A stretch of 64,000 bases of DNA from Filosporella fistucella (lineage: Eukaryota; Ascomycota; Leotiomycetes; Helotiales): contig JAQJZZ010000002.1 in assembly GCA_030077755.1 (NCBI GenBank), forward strand, positions 186,001 to 250,000, given 5' to 3'. The notes beneath the pieces are model-generated. The model was not told the origin of the DNA, did no database searches, and was given only the letters and a program-made list of their open reading frames with translations. A program made the position numbers and the translations under genes. This document shows, piece after piece, positions 12,901 to 23,630 of this stretch; within the stretch, counting starts at the first letter, position 1; the number at the start of each line of letters is the position of its first letter.

Positions 12901-14520
12901 ATTTCACCTGGCAGCACGAAGCCGGCAAGTCAACATTGTAGGGATGATGATCGAAGAACTGAGATCGAGGAACGACAATGAGCTGTCAGGTGCTGTCAAT
13001 TGGAAAGACGCTCGAAGTCGAACACCCCTCTTCTTTGCTTGTGCCTCTGGCACTTTTCAAGGCGTCCGATTACTCATCGACGCTGGGGCGAATCCTGATT
13101 CAGACAAGTACTTTGGATCAACTGGGCAAGGTTGTGCAAAGTTTGAAGACGAGATAAAAAGAAAAACTGGCCCACCTATAAGAATTAGAAGCCTAAACCT
13201 ATAGATTTCGAGTCATGGAAGAAGTATCATGACTATGGACTCTACCACTATCGAGAGCCAGACTCCGGAGCTGTCTTGGGATCAGACAAGCACAAGGCCA
13301 AAGAAAAAGATGTTATGGCAAAGCCAACGGAGAGGTTGGATGATATTGTGGAGCTTTTGGTAGCGTCTCATCAGAATACAGGAGGAATTAGTAACATGAT
13401 AGATGAAGGCATCGCTTCTGCTGCAGCTGCAGGGTACGACTATACAGTCCAGTGTTTGGAGAAAGCACGATCTAAGATGGGATTCTAAAATTCTCTCGAC
13501 TCCAACTCTGAGGTCACGGCATGTATCGCTAGGAGACGGCAGTTCCGAGCACTCTTTGAGCATAAATTCCTGGGCAAAGATGAATCTAGAAGCGAGAATG
13601 CAGGAGACGAGAACACACAAGATATGGAGCTGCCCAGGAAATCGCTGTACCGATACGCATCTATGAATCGAGATTTCGATATTCTTCGTGTAGGATCCCC
13701 CAACTTGGATAAAGCTGGAGTCCAGCTCAATACTGCTCTCCTTCTATACAAACTCGTGTCGGAGAGGTACGCCTCTGAGATTGCAAGCAACGATGTATTC
13801 ACTCCAGCGATGGCAAAGAATTTTGAGAGTCTGGATTGGTGCAAGGAAGCCGAAAATTTTGAAAAGGAGTACAGTGGCTACCCTCAATTGTTTAGACATG
13901 GATGGGCTATCCAATCTCTTATACTCGTTGCTTGTCAACATGAACTTCCGAGCATGGATTTGCTGCAAGTACTTGTGAATAAGCTTGGGGTCCGGGATGG
14001 GAAGGGAGATACTGCGCTCCATGAGCTGATGGTAGGATCATGGAATATCAACTTAGATGGATAATTATATGGGAGACGCCGAGAAGTCTTTGAAAAACTT
14101 GTTCAAATGGGTGAAGATGTCAACTCTCGGAACCATGCTGGCGATACACCAATATTCTCTTATTTCCGCGGCTCAGCTGTGGATGTACAGCGACCAGTTC
14201 AAACACAGAATCAATGTTACGTAGAGATCACACCAGAACAATACCAAGCTGGTGAAAAAACCATATCATCTCTCTTTAGTCAAGCACGTATCGACTTCAG
14301 TGCTGTGAACAATGCCAGAGAAACTCTGTTGCATGTTGTAGTGGGAAAGAAAACTCCAAGAACGAGTGCAGAGAATGTACGAAGATATGCGGAAGCTTTC
14401 AAATTGTCGATGGAGATGGGACTTGTCGTTTTAGCAGAAGATGAGGGGCACAGAACATGTTTGGATATTGCCGCTTCAGTGGAGCAGAAAGAGATTTTGG
14501 CGTTGTTTGAGAGGAAGTAG
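9981..14520 (+). pseudogene. NACHT-ankyrin (fungal NLR/STAND-like) pseudogene
   Basis: Translated pieces in several frames line up in order as one large STAND protein. First comes a pre-NACHT linker (about 9981-10230, ending with SEYKKHLAS). Next is a Walker A motif VPGSGKSVF from about 10337, then a sensor-like region containing ILITSRP (10457 on) and a winged-helix-like part to about 11260. A long ankyrin-repeat array follows from about 11570 to 14510 (motifs such as LLIEAGADV and TPLHML). Lesions are many: a stop directly before Walker A, a deletion after it that removes Walker B, frame changes near 10060, 11250, 11560, 11750 and 13200, and in-frame TAA stops at 13486-13488 and 14062-14064. 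No N-terminal effector domain is visible. Intact relatives act in fungal non-self recognition and cell death. This copy is non-functional as it stands; the longest open part (11750-13204) encodes ankyrin repeats only. Confidence 0.85.
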
Positions 14521-14976
14521 AGGGTTGTTGAGCTCGAGGGCCAGAGTATACTGGTGGGTTGGGTATAGTGCAGGTTTTTTCGAATCGGGCTTCTCGGAAT
14601 GGGACGAGAGATATCCGACGAAGGATGGATAAAAAATGTGAGCGAATCAGGAAAATGAGGAACTGACGGTAGTAGGTGCTAGGTTAACTTGTGAAGCTGT
14701 CATTTGGCCCCGGTTATACCACTGGTATGGAGAGAAAGACTTCTCGATCTGTCCTGTTGTTCGCTTTCCCTTTCCTCACAAGTGTTGCTTGCGTTCCCTA
14801 GAATGGTAGAACGGCTAGTCTCAGAACCAGATAAGGTTCACGTGAACAATAAGAATCGTTCAACCTGAGCCGCGTGGTATTCATAAAATATGTAAGCGAC
14901 AAGCCGCAAACAACCCGCACACAAGCCGCATCTTCCTTCTGTATTGCAAATACAAACCGCCGCCGAGTTCCCAACA
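14521..14976. other. Intergenic, about 0.45 kb
   Basis: Spacer between the NACHT-ankyrin relic and a small two-exon gene. It presumably contains the promoter of the latter; I recognise no defined element. Confidence 0.5.
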
Positions 14977-15425
14977 ATGTCTAGCACCAAGCCAGAGAAA
15001 CCCTTCAATCCTCCTAAAGGACCTCGTGGCATGATCGCAAAGAGACCAGAACCACTTTCACCTTTCCAAGACAAAGTAAATAAGAAGCTTCAAGGTCTTG
15101 GACTACAATTGCCATGGGAGGTTGAGTACATATTGTACAAGCACAGATATCATGCGCACCTGAATACCTGGCACGCGAAATCCTGGCTGGTCATTCCTGA
15201 GTTGGATTTCAAGAAGAGTTTCATCTCCAAGGACTATAGGACGCAGTTTGCGGCAAGGGATCAGACAATGAGGATTATTTGGGAGTATATGCAGGTGAGT
15301 GAGAGTTTTGTTCGCTGGAAAGAAAGGGAGCTGATATAGGATGTACTCAGGGCGAAGAGTTCAAGGAGTTACTCAAGTGTCTGGCCATGGACAAGTGGTT
15401 GAAGGATACAATTGAGAAGCTGTGA
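14977..15425 (+). CDS. Small hypothetical protein, paralogue of the next gene
   Basis: Exons 14977-15294 and 15351-15425 with a 56-bp intron; 130 residues. I do not recognise the family by name. Residues about 30-130 align with the C-terminal 95 residues of the gene at 15814-16832. Shared positions include an LG pair early on, a (I/V)IxxLDxKxxF block, an Asp a few residues later, a lone Trp before the intron, and FxxxxxxxALDWxxxxI-like spacing after it. The intron lies at the equivalent place, in phase 0, just before the (G/Q)xxF segment of both proteins, supporting common descent. The N-terminus is Pro/Lys-rich, with no signal peptide or membrane segment. The start is the first ATG in frame. 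The two genes look like an unequal tandem duplication in which this copy lacks the long basic N-terminal region. Confidence 0.7.
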
Positions 15426-15813
15426 GACAAGGGAAGATATATGAAGATCAATGGGTACATGAGTGGAATGGTGCTTTGAAAGGCTAATATCGCGGCTTCT
15501 TGGGCCATACATGAGTTCCATTGAACCCATTCATGCATAGGACAGAGTTTGAGACAGCTTTCTTGTCTGAGGCCAGTTTTCATTGGGGCACCTAGTAATA
15601 ATTCGAAAGAATTTCACATATTCCAATTTGTTTTCTCAAATTCCTGTACCGTGTGATACGCTATCCGGCTGTAATTTTGTCATGGCCTGAGGGTTCGGCT
15701 GTCTCGCTTAATTTGAAAGGGGGGCATTACTCTGCCACAACGCGCCGAGCCTTCTTCTTCAACACAGCCACAACTTCCACATCCTATTTCCAAGGCAACA
15801 TAAGTTCTCAATC
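15426..15813. other. Intergenic, about 0.4 kb
   Basis: Short spacer between the two tandem paralogues. No other feature seen. Confidence 0.5.
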
Positions 15814-16832
15814 ATGGAATTTGCCATGGATTCGAGTGAGATCGCTCATTCTTCCGAAATTCCCGCTCAAAATGAAGGTGTCGACGGCATCAACAATTGC
15901 AAGCAGCAAGCCTATCCAGCAGTAGCTGCCAGTGCTAGACAAAGCAAAATCGAACTCTTCCCACTCTCATCACCCCGCAAAACCTCAGAAAGTCCCCTAC
16001 AAGCTCGAGTGACCCAAGAGAAACATGAGAAGGCAGAGGGAAGGGCACAAGAAAAGGCAGCTGAAGATAAAAGTGCTATGGATGTCGAAGGGATCAGTGG
16101 AAAGAAGATTTCAAGGAAAGCTTTGGCTCGTCAAACACGTAAAGAGCGTGAAGAGAAGGCACATTCAAAGAGGAAAGTGAAGCGTGCTGTGAAGCGCAAA
16201 GATCGCAGAGGAGATCATTGGTCCCCCGGCGTTGAAACTAGTGCCGTACAACAGAGCGACACAGATTCTACCCCAAACAACGAGGCTTCAAAGGATCAGA
16301 AAACCCTCCGCTTGACTGCCAATCAACTCAGACTCAAAAGTCGTCGCAAGGCTCGCCAGGATAGGTCTCAGCAAGGCAAGAAGAGCTTGAAGCCTCTGCT
16401 TGGTTCGAACAACGGCAATGCTCGTGCTTCTGCCGACAGTGCTAGGACAAAGACACAAACTAGGCTCAAAGACTTGATTCGTATTCGACTTTCTCAGCTC
16501 GGTGAAGAATACATGCCTTCATACAGAAACAAGTTGATTCGAGAGGATGAAGACAAGAATATTTCAAAGAAGTGGACCGCTGAGATGGTGGTTGTCATTA
16601 AGAAGTTAGATGTGAAGGAAACTTTCTCAGCGGAAGACACGAAAAGAACCACATTGTCACAGAAGCTTTATGCACAAGTCTGGGCCTTTCTTAATGTATG
16701 TTCCATTTTCTTATCTCAATTCAAATGAGCACCTTTTGACTTACCCTTGTACAGCAAAGACGATTTCAAGATGTTATCGATGCGAATGCGCTGGACTGGG
16801 CGATGGATAGAATCGGGGAGATGAAGTTTTGA
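15814..16832 (+). CDS. Basic hypothetical protein, paralogue of the preceding gene
   Basis: Exons 15814-16695 and 16755-16832 with a 59-bp intron; 319 residues. Residues 1-210 are low-complexity and strongly charged, with Lys/Arg-rich runs (for example KRKVKRAVKRKDRR near residue 126) that would serve as nuclear-localisation or nucleic-acid-binding segments. Residues about 222-319 form a compact domain shared with the 130-residue protein upstream, including the same phase-0 intron position. No known catalytic motif is visible. The basic tail plus small domain suggests a nuclear, perhaps nucleic-acid-associated protein, but that is inference. Family unrecognised. Confidence 0.72.
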
Positions 16833-17960
16833 GGGAAGTACAGGCGTCTAAGGGACTCTTGCATGGGATTGCGTTGCTCTTTTGTATATCATGTCACGTT
16901 GATACCATTATTCGGAGGGAGAAATTGCATTGCGGCGTTCTAGGGGAGAGTATGTGGCCAAGAATCCGAGATCAAGGCACTGCACGAGTGCGAGATAGAT
17001 ATCGGTTACAGAAATAATCCATAGAGCTGCTTTCTAGTTATAGATGAAAGTCTCTTCGCACTCTATCCCACTACAGTAAAAATCATGTTGATGTTGTCAG
17101 ATAGCACAGGAAAATTGTGATGGTATGCACATATAGGAGAAATTCATTTTTGAGTTATGGGACTTCTCTGTTGGCAATGCAAATGAGGTTATGTTTCATT
17201 GTTCAGCAGTACTAAATTTCCTGATTACTCCTGGTGAGGCTGAAAATAGATTCAAGGCTATTCAAAGAAAAGATGAATAAGGGAAAATAAGAAGGTTCAA
17301 AGAGCCTATTGGACGCAATAGAGCCGTAGAAGACCGTATAAATTTCTGATTGGCTTAATTCGTACTTAAATCAAGTTTCATACGCACCAAAGGTTGTCAG
17401 CTACTATAATCTTCTAAGGTACACAGCGGAAGTACACACATTAAAACATTCTAGTGCCATCTAAATCACTTCCTCGCTTCCTTGCTTTTGAGCATCGTTG
17501 GGCTGTAGTTGGAAGGCCTTATACTTCCTTTCGTCGAAATTGTATCACAAGTAATCGTGAAGCAAATTATGTGCAATCCCCGATGGACCATCTCTGTACT
17601 TTAGGCTCTTCTGGGAACATAAAGTGCCATTGGAGTATTGTGCCTAAAGTTTGATTTTACTATGTATCTTCAAAGAGAGTGCAATTGATGGATTTAGTTC
17701 TGACATCGAGCTTTGAATTCCTGCTCCTTGTCCCTGGGAGTATTATAGTGGTAAGTGTACGCTTTGAGTACCTTGGATCATTGTAAAATCAAGGCTTCCC
17801 CGATGATTGTCCGGCAATTCAAATTCAAACCAGAAGCGTGGAGCTCGCTTAGCAAAACTAGGGAGACTCTTTTAATGGGTACCATTATTATGTCAAACAC
17901 CTTTGGCCATTCACAAACAAGACTGACTAGCACCACACCGTACTGATTGACGTATGCAAG
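16833..17960. other. Gene-free stretch, about 1.1 kb
   Basis: Contains only short unconvincing open frames. It includes the promoter region of the gene starting at 17961; no specific site recognised. Confidence 0.5.
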
Positions 17961-19355
17961 ATGAGTCTCAAACGAAAAGCTGGCAGTGACCTTGTCGAAA
18001 AGAACATAAAGCGCAACTCCTTCTTCCATGCCCCATTTCCGCGTCGAGCTCAAGAGCCAGCCCCAGCGTCCGAGGCTCCCAATGCCAACACCGAGCGAAT
18101 GCCTTCACAAAATTATGGCGTATTGGGTGTCAATTGTACAGAGCTTAATACGATAATAGACTTGGTCATGACAGACGAAGGCCGAGACGAGACTGTGGCC
18201 GATGAAACCACAACAGCACGAGCAGCAGGTAGTCAAGAGATAGACCCACTTGAGCAACTTGATCGACTTTGTCTTCAGGAGAATATCATCTGTACCTGGA
18301 AAGTTCACAATGCATCTTTCAATACAACCCATTGGATGGCATGGGTTGAGCTAAAGAGAAGAGCCCAGAATGGCAGTATTGAAACACGAGCATTTTCAAC
18401 TCAACTCGACCAATGGGGGTATAGCAAGATCACTGCCAAGAGGGAATTGGCCAGAGCAGTATGCAAATTCCTAGATGTATGTATGTGCGGCATCATGTAG
18501 CTGCATGCTTTACTGATATGTGGCTGAATTGTAGGGGAAAATTGCTGAACGTTCTGCTCATGACGATGTTTTAGGTCTCAGGGATATGCAAGAATGGGCT
18601 CAGACTAGAGTACGTTATAAATAATGAATTAAATAACGTTTCGCTAATCATACAGGATCGATTTCAGTATCCAGTCATACCAATGGCAACTCGCAGCAAC
18701 GATGAGGAGAAAACTTTTGTGATTTTCCCACTTGCAACACTTGAGCCCAACAATCCGAATTCAAAAGGGAATACAGAATGTATCCAGAACCTTTCCCAGT
18801 TGTGCGAGAAGCATGATATCCGTCAATACTGGAGTGATACACGTTCAGGATCAACACCATATGTCTGGGTGATCGGACTGGTTTTGAAGAAAACCTGTAA
18901 AGATGGTGCAGTTGTGAGATTTCCAACTTTTAGTCTTCGGGATTCGAGAGCGAAGTCATGCAAGAAGGAAGCCAAAAAGGAACTTGCTGAATTTGTTTTG
19001 TCTTGGTTGCAGGTAAGACGACTCCTGCTCGCAGATCCCCGTATGGTGCAAAATGTTGATGCATTCTCAGCCAAGAACAGTGCAACCAGATTTCAGTTTC
19101 CAGGACACCGCAGTCAGCCAAAAGTTTGATCAAGCCGCCGATTCCCTTGTATCAGCAATGACTTCAGTAACCTCGGGGACAGAGCTTCTGGAGATGTCAA
19201 AATCGCTTATGTCACAGTTCTATGCCAAGGTACTCGCATCGTATCCGAGTGAGGAGCTTGCCTTGGAGAGGGCTAAATGCTTCCGCAAAGTCATCACCAA
19301 TGCCGCCACCGAAGAATTTCCAAGTGACGCCCCCGAAGAACAGCGAGGATGGTGA
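17961..19355 (+). CDS. Protein with two dsRNA-binding-like domains
   Basis: Four exons: 17961-18476, 18535-18609, 18656-19012 and 19071-19355; all frames join and give 410 residues. The basic N-terminus begins MSLKRKAGSD, nuclear in style. Two segments, about 94-174 and 220-316, repeat the same plan: a helix containing LxxLCxxxxI, three predicted strands centred on a Trp, a turn with (N/D)G, and a C-terminal Lys/Ala-rich helix (ITAKRELARAVCKFL in the first, KKEAKKELAEFVLSWL in the second). This alpha-beta-beta-beta-alpha order and the basic final helix match the double-stranded-RNA-binding fold, although similarity to named families is weak. The gene converges on the minus-strand gene at 19700-20893, which has a single related domain. 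Function is not established; RNA binding is an inference from fold pattern. Confidence 0.7.
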
Positions 19356-19699
19356 AGGTATCGAAATGAGTGATTAAGATAGACTTTGCTACTTTGTCGA
19401 TTAATGGAAGAATAAAAAGTACGAAAGCATTGCGGTTGGAGTTGATTGAAGTTCACATAGTCTGGCGTTATTCGGAGAGTTCAGGGCAGAATAGCATTGG
19501 TTTACAGTCAACGTGAAGGCTGGAAAACCGAATAAAAGAAGTTTTGCATTATTCTGTGGAATTGTGTAATATCACAGACTTGAATATTTGAGGTTGTTCC
19601 TCAAGCAGTTAAACTAATTTTTCAAGGCGACTTCCATGATCTCAATAATATGAAGATTCCAAACATAGAAAAGAAGCTTTGCCATCTACCCCCCAGCCT
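19356..19699. other. Convergent intergenic region, 344 bp
   Basis: Shared 3' space between two converging dsRBD-like genes. It is AT-rich as expected for terminator and poly(A) sequence; no distinct element recognised. Confidence 0.5.
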
Positions 19700-20893
19700 C
19701 TAACCATATCGATCAAATCCTGGACGTCTTCGTGAAACACGACCCTTGAATAGCTGGATCAACTCATGCCAATTATGTCCATCTGGAAAATCACCAAGTA
19801 CATCCGCGAACAAATTTGCTGCTTGCATTATTTTGTCGTATTGAACTGGGGTAACGCCCTGATTCGAAGTTAGTAATGATACTTAGGTTGTATATAGAAG
19901 AAGACTTGCATTTGCGTCTCGCACTGATGCTAGTGGACTTGCATATTCAAGTGGGAACACTGGGATTGGGTGAAGCCGGGCACTCGTACGAGATGAATTC
20001 ACAGGATGGTGTTGTTGGAATGTAGGCTTGGTAGGTTGAGGAGTCATTGGATGATTGCTTCGTTGTCTTCCAATAAGGCTCTGATTTCTTGTATCACTTA
20101 GTTCAAAGTATTCCTTCGATATATCCTATAATTGAAGTAGAACGTATCAGTAAGCTGTTTCTGAGCCATATACAGTATAACGAACCTGCATCCATGCAAT
20201 CGCCAGTCTTGCGACATCTCTGTGAGCATCATTGACTTTCCGCCTGGGAATCTCCGGATACAATTTGAACACCCGCGGCTCCATTCCCGCCTTGTGAGGA
20301 CCTTTTTGGCCCGGTATCAACATAAGTTCCGCGGTCCATGAAAATATCTCGGGATGTCGAATGTCTCTGAATGATTCTGTCATGCCAAGTCCACGGCACC
20401 AGAACTCGAGAATGTGTAAGAAGCCGCCGTCATCCGAGATGCGCTGAATGATTGGGTGTAATGAGGAGATACTGGCTCGAGGAACTTCTTCCGTTTCGAC
20501 GTTACTTGATCTGGAAGAGCCTTCGATGTGTTGCTGGTTTTGGAAATTGGTAGGTTGTGTTCTGGAAAATGATCCAAAGCCAGTCTCATCCTTCTCCCTC
20601 TTGATCCTTTTATTCTCAAGAGCCCCCGAAGCTCCCTCTTTCGGCATTGTGCGTTGGTGTTTCGAAGTATAGGCGGATGATTGTATCACTTCCAAGGCAG
20701 TCGATTCTCCTTCGATCTTCAACATAGACTCGTCGATCTCAAGTTTGGGCGCAAGTTTGAAAGGTGAGTCGCCGAAAATGTCTTGATCTCTCGCTCTAGG
20801 ACGTATAGGCAAGCCTCCCGAAAAGAGTTGTGGTGGCTCAGACAGCAGCTCTTGATTCATCGAATCATTTTCTGCTTTTCGTTTGCGAGCCAT
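19700..20893 (-). CDS. Protein with a single dsRNA-binding-like domain
   Basis: Exons 20893-20186, 20125-19910 and 19858-19700; 360 residues. The second intron (19859-19909) starts with GCAAGT, a canonical GC-AG donor, and has a TACTAAC branch point; reading through it gives an early stop, while splicing continues into a sensible C-terminus. The N-terminus MARKRKAEND is nuclear in style, followed by a charged disordered region to about residue 145. Residues about 147-236 carry the same helix / strands with Trp / Ala-rich terminal helix plan (DAHRDVARLAIAWMQ) as the two domains in the neighbouring plus-strand gene. The C-terminal 120 residues have no recognised motif. An in-frame ATG exists at 21061 but would add an unlikely leader, so 20893 is preferred. 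Confidence 0.68.
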
Positions 20894-21671
20894 ATTGGAA
20901 GAACAGTCCGATTGCTGCTGAATCGAGTATAGAATACAGCAGAAGAGATGTTGAGGTCGATTCGTCGTCAGACGCCTTGTGGGAGGTGGACGGAGGCTTG
21001 AAAAGGTCGAGATATGGGTTAGATATTGAAGAACGACAACCGTGGCTTTGTCTTCGTGCATAAAACCAAAATTTCAAATAGTAAGGACTAGGATTCAAGT
21101 CTTTGCTCAAGAATCATACTCCTGGAAGATGAGCTGAGCGATAATGCCAATTGAAGGAATGAAAAAAAATCCACACGTGAATAGCCTTTACCGAGACCGC
21201 CCTTCACTCGGTTGTGTTCGAACTCTGGCTAGACTGGCTACACTACATACCATGATCTGAGAAATTGTCGAAGGTAAGAGTGGGGAAAATGCAAATGCAA
21301 GTCATCATGTACGTTGAATCTTCAAGGTTACTACGTCTTAAGTCACGAGCTATAAATTGCTGACTTACTAGCAGCAAATCAACTCGGTGGTATGCACGAA
21401 GAAATGGAAAAGAAATGACAATCCTGTAGTTGTGAGAGTTGCTCCGAGTAGGATCCATGCTGTAAATCACATAATAGTCATTTTCGAGTCATTACTGACT
21501 CCTATAAGCCACCGGATGCAGATACAGAGTCAACGCAAAACAGTAGCCTGATGCAAAACAAAAGGGCAGAGCAACTCAACACGCATAATTCATAAGTGCT
21601 TGAGAAGTTGAGATAATGAAGACTTCGCCGAAATGCTGGAACTTTACCAGAGGGGGAATGCAACGTTTCTA
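20894..21671. other. Intergenic, about 0.8 kb
   Basis: Space between the start of the dsRBD-like gene and the 3' end of the hydroxyacid dehydrogenase gene. No coding region or defined site seen. Confidence 0.5.
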
Positions 21672-22865
21672 CTATGATAGGATATGCAATAACTCCTCTC
21701 CCTTCACCCATCTCTGCAAATTGTCCACTTGGCCTTCATACCACTGTTATTTTTGTTAGCTTTGCTCGTTTCGTCCCAAATTGCCTTTAAGGAATGGAAT
21801 TCAAGAAGTGAGAAAAGGAAGAAGAAAATTGGCACATACCCCTCCCAGTGTCTCCTCCTCGACATAACCCATATGAGGCGTGACAACCACTCTTCCTTTT
21901 CCCTCCTTTCCCCACTTGTCACTTCTCCAGGGGCTCTCACCCAACGGCTCAATTTCAAATACATCCAATGCAGCACCGGCAATCTTTCCCTCTTCCAAAA
22001 CTTGCACCAAAGAGGCCTCATCTACTAGCGGCCCGCGACTCGTATTCACCAAAAATGCGCTTTTCTTCATCAACGCCAAATCCTCCTTTCCCACGATCCC
22101 TCTACTCCTGTCACTAAGCACATAATGGACACTTAATAGATCCGCCTCTTTGAACAGCTCTTCCTTACTCACAACTTTGAATACCTTACCATCCTCATCT
22201 TCAATAGGTAAGCCTAACTCTTTTGCCCGCTCGTCGGCTTTATCTTGTGTGAGACTGCTACTCCAGCATAGAACTCTCATCCCGAAACTCAAATACAGGA
22301 TACGGCCCACAGCACCGCCTAGTCTTCCCAGGCCGAGGGTAGAGAATTTTTTCCCTGCTAATCCGGTAGCAAGGGATGATTGCCATGCAGGAGAGGAGCT
22401 TTTGATAGATGCATCCGAGGAAGGAATATCTCTCGCCAGTGCGAGGATGAGAGCAACTGTATGTTGAGTGGTTGAGTCCGGCCCTTTGATTTTCTTCGCA
22501 TTGAAGGATGGTTTGCCAACGGCCCCAGCAACGGGGATGTGTAGCTCTTTGGCAGTGACAAGATCGATAGCTGCGTTTCTATGCCCGGTAGTGAGGAGAA
22601 GTTTGAGATTTGGGAGAGATTTGAGGAGGGCAGCTGGAAAAGGAGTGCGTTCTCGCATGGAGGAGATGACGGTGAAAGGTTTGAGACGGGTAATCAGAGC
22701 GTCCTTTGATGACTGAGGGGTAGAGGGGTGGTTGAACGGGAGAAGGGTGTCATTGAAAACTGTGATATCAAAGGTAGGTTTTAAGGATTCGAAATATGGG
22801 AGAGCAATGTTTTGGTAATCGTCCAAGATGGCCAATTTGATTGGAGTTTTGGAAATTGGGGGCAT
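21672..22865 (-). CDS. D-2-hydroxyacid dehydrogenase (NAD-dependent)
   Basis: Exons 22865-21840 and 21743-21672, intron 21744-21839 (96 bp); 365 residues from the ATG giving MPPISKTPIK. The protein has the D-isomer-specific 2-hydroxyacid dehydrogenase fold. A Rossmann motif GLGRLGGAVG lies near residue 180. The substrate-binding Arg is in NTSRGPLVDE, the catalytic Glu in FEIEPL and the catalytic His in TPHMGYV. The second exon supplies the usual C-terminal helix (WYEGQVDNLQRWV). These enzymes interconvert 2-keto acids and D-2-hydroxy acids with NAD(P)H in the cytosol; the exact substrate is not evident. An in-frame ATG at 22937 would add 24 hydrophobic residues and could be an alternative, possibly organelle-targeted start. 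Confidence 0.9.
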
Positions 22866-23630
22866 GGTTGTGGTATTGTAGATAGAAAGTAGCAATGTTG
22901 GAGTCTTTAGGAGAAGCTGTCGGAGAACGATGCACACAGCTGGAATTGCAATCTAAAGGATGGACATCTACCAGTTGGTCGTGATGGAAATGCTTTTGGA
23001 ATCGAGTGTATTGATTAAAGGAAACAAAAAAGAAACAAACGCCCCTCTTTGCAGTCTTGATGTGGGAAGCCGAATATCGGGAGAGCCTCAATGACGCGAG
23101 AGTTTGTTTGTCAGCATTCAATTGTCTGTCCTCGTTTCAGTCACATGAAGGGATCTTGAACACTAGCCACCTCAGCAGAGAGAGGCTCATATCACGTGTA
23201 TCCAAATTGTTATCCGCGGGCCTTGTTGAATCCGGTGGGGGATAACGGTAACTGAATCGTAATTCGCAATTAACTTTGATAGGTGCGCATCAAATTACCC
23301 CCAAGTGGATCAGTATACCCTCGTCGGCCATGTCTTCCCCGACTTACCCAGCCCCACCAACAGTTTGAAAGCCGGAAGACTGTATACGCCGCGAAACTAA
23401 ACCGGCTTCGAAGCCTTCTAATTCGTGGGATGCCTAATGCGGAGAGTATCCCATCTTTGCTTTTGACTTTGCTTCTGGATTTGAATCTTTTTCGTGGAGG
23501 GTCCGGATAATTTAATACGCTGTTATTCCCCAGGTTTAAAGGTCAACTGACTGCTTTGCTGGTCCAGTAACACACTCTTTAATAAAACATCCCCAGAAGA
23601 TCCCTTTATATATCGAGAAGACAGGACAAA
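22866..23630. other. Divergent promoter region, about 0.77 kb
   Basis: Lies between the 5' ends of the hydroxyacid dehydrogenase and L-arabinitol dehydrogenase genes, so it should contain both promoters. A TATA-like TTTATATATC occurs near 23605, about 25 bp before the dehydrogenase start codon at 23631. No gene seen. Confidence 0.5.

Noticed and set aside
20894..21061. Upstream ATG extending the dsRBD-like gene by 56 residues
   Set aside because: The added leader is low-complexity and unlike the nuclear-style MARKRK start; treated as 5' untranslated.
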